Source of the DNA: JAGTVG01 sp964389805
Lineage (GTDB): Bacteria > Bacteroidota > Bacteroidia > Cytophagales > Cyclobacteriaceae
Assembly: GCA_964389805.1 (NCBI GenBank)
Contig: CAYMFU010000240.1
Span: 1 to 55,557, forward strand
Direction: 5' to 3'
Length of the DNA: 55,557 bases
Shown: positions 55,300-55,557 of the stretch, piece after piece
Layout of the letters: every line of letters starts with the position of its first letter
Numbering within the stretch: position 1 is the first letter of the stretch
The notes under the pieces: model-generated
The model's database searches: none
What the model was told of the DNA's origin: nothing
Seen by the model: only the letters and a program-made list of their open reading frames with translations
Made by a program: the position numbers and the translations under genes

Positions 55300-55557
55300 T
55301 TAATCATTTCCATAAGTTTTATCAAGGAACTCGTATCTCGCATCATCAGATGCATTTACTGACTTACTTTCAACATCGATGATCATTACTGGTGGATTTT
55401 TATCTCTTGGAGCAACAGAAGGCCATTCTGAAAGTCCGGCACTATTAGGATTACCGGTTTTTATAAAATTGGCAAAATAATTCTGCATAGTCTTTGAAAC
55501 TTTAAAATCATCCGGCGTCCAGGCATATTCTTTGATTAGATGCAGATTTCCCAGGCA
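55300..55557 (-). CDS. C-terminal end of a type-B carboxylesterase (5' part outside the window)
   Basis: The minus-strand frame is open to the window edge and ends in TAA at 55300. About 85 residues are visible. AWTPDDF, then YFANFIKTGNPNSAGLSEWP, matches the conserved C-terminal pattern of carboxylesterase/para-nitrobenzyl esterase proteins (W-x-x-FA-x-TG-x-PN ... WP). The next gene begins 19 bases downstream, so the two esterases are probably one transcript. The catalytic residues lie outside the window. Confidence 0.85.
   Translation of the reverse strand, partial: CLGNLHLIKEYAWTPDDFKVSKTMQNYFANFIKTGNPNSAGLSEWPSVAPRDKNPPVMIIDVESKSVNASDDARYEFLDKTYGND

Noticed and set aside
1..55557. CRISPR arrays, tRNA or rRNA genes, transposases, integrases, defence systems
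   Set aside because: I looked for spaced repeats, cloverleaf-like intergenic segments and characteristic proteins, and found none. All long ORFs are accounted for by other families.

Overview
The window is from a Bacteroidota bacterium, probably an environmental or marine member of Bacteroidia or a nearby class. The DNA is AT-rich. Several protein families that are mostly or only seen in this phylum are present: an IPExxxVDY-type protein, tandem DUF4199 proteins, DUF5916, a BatA-type membrane protein, and Lgt with an extra domain. At least one promoter (sucD) fits the Bacteroidota pattern TTG-N19-TAnnTTTG. GTG and TTG starts and start/stop overlaps are common. I see no tRNA, rRNA, CRISPR array, transposase, integrase or prophage gene. 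No finer taxonomic placement is justified from this sequence alone.

Layout. 1-6.1 kb: partial radC, a DUF1684 protein, pheT, a small coiled-coil protein, zapA and rny (core genes, plus strand). 6.2-12.2 kb: sucD with its own promoter and terminator, then two large FtsX/MacB-like permeases with no ATPase gene beside them (minus strand). 12.5-19.0 kb: a BatA-like protein, a dihydroorotase-like protein lacking most metal ligands, two DUF4199 membrane proteins and two family 2 glycosyltransferases. 19.1-22.0 kb: an ECF sigma factor, a membrane anti-sigma-like protein and an exported protein with an internal duplication. 22.0-24.5 kb: small lineage-specific genes, including two related exported proteins, a 38-codon ORF and a short secreted protein behind a near-consensus sigma-54 promoter.

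24.5-31.9 kb (minus strand): cellobiose phosphorylase with a sodium:solute symporter, then the amtB-glnK ammonium module, then miaA. 32.0-39.4 kb (plus strand): a tightly overlapping run of a soluble hybrid histidine kinase (several PAS domains, GAF, HisKA, HATPase, REC, HPt), a stand-alone receiver, a small unknown protein, a metallo-beta-lactamase hydrolase and an NFACT/RqcH-type protein. 39.5-48.5 kb: pyk and the IPExxxVDY gene run divergently from acpP-fabF-rnc-nadE-lgt and a BamA/TamA-like barrel gene. 48.6-55.6 kb: a DUF5916 protein followed by exported glycan-degrading enzymes (GH26, GH51, an alpha/beta-hydrolase esterase and the end of a type-B carboxylesterase), which looks like part of a hemicellulose-use locus with no SusC/SusD pair in view.

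The least explained parts are: (1) the sigma-54 promoter, upstream dyad, secreted 109-aa protein and terminator at 23.9-24.5 kb; (2) the ECF sigma / anti-sigma / duplicated exported protein module; (3) the dihydroorotase-like pseudoenzyme in a membrane and glycosyltransferase neighbourhood; (4) the coiled-coil gene just before zapA. Function calls rest on motifs and family knowledge read by eye; no database search was run.
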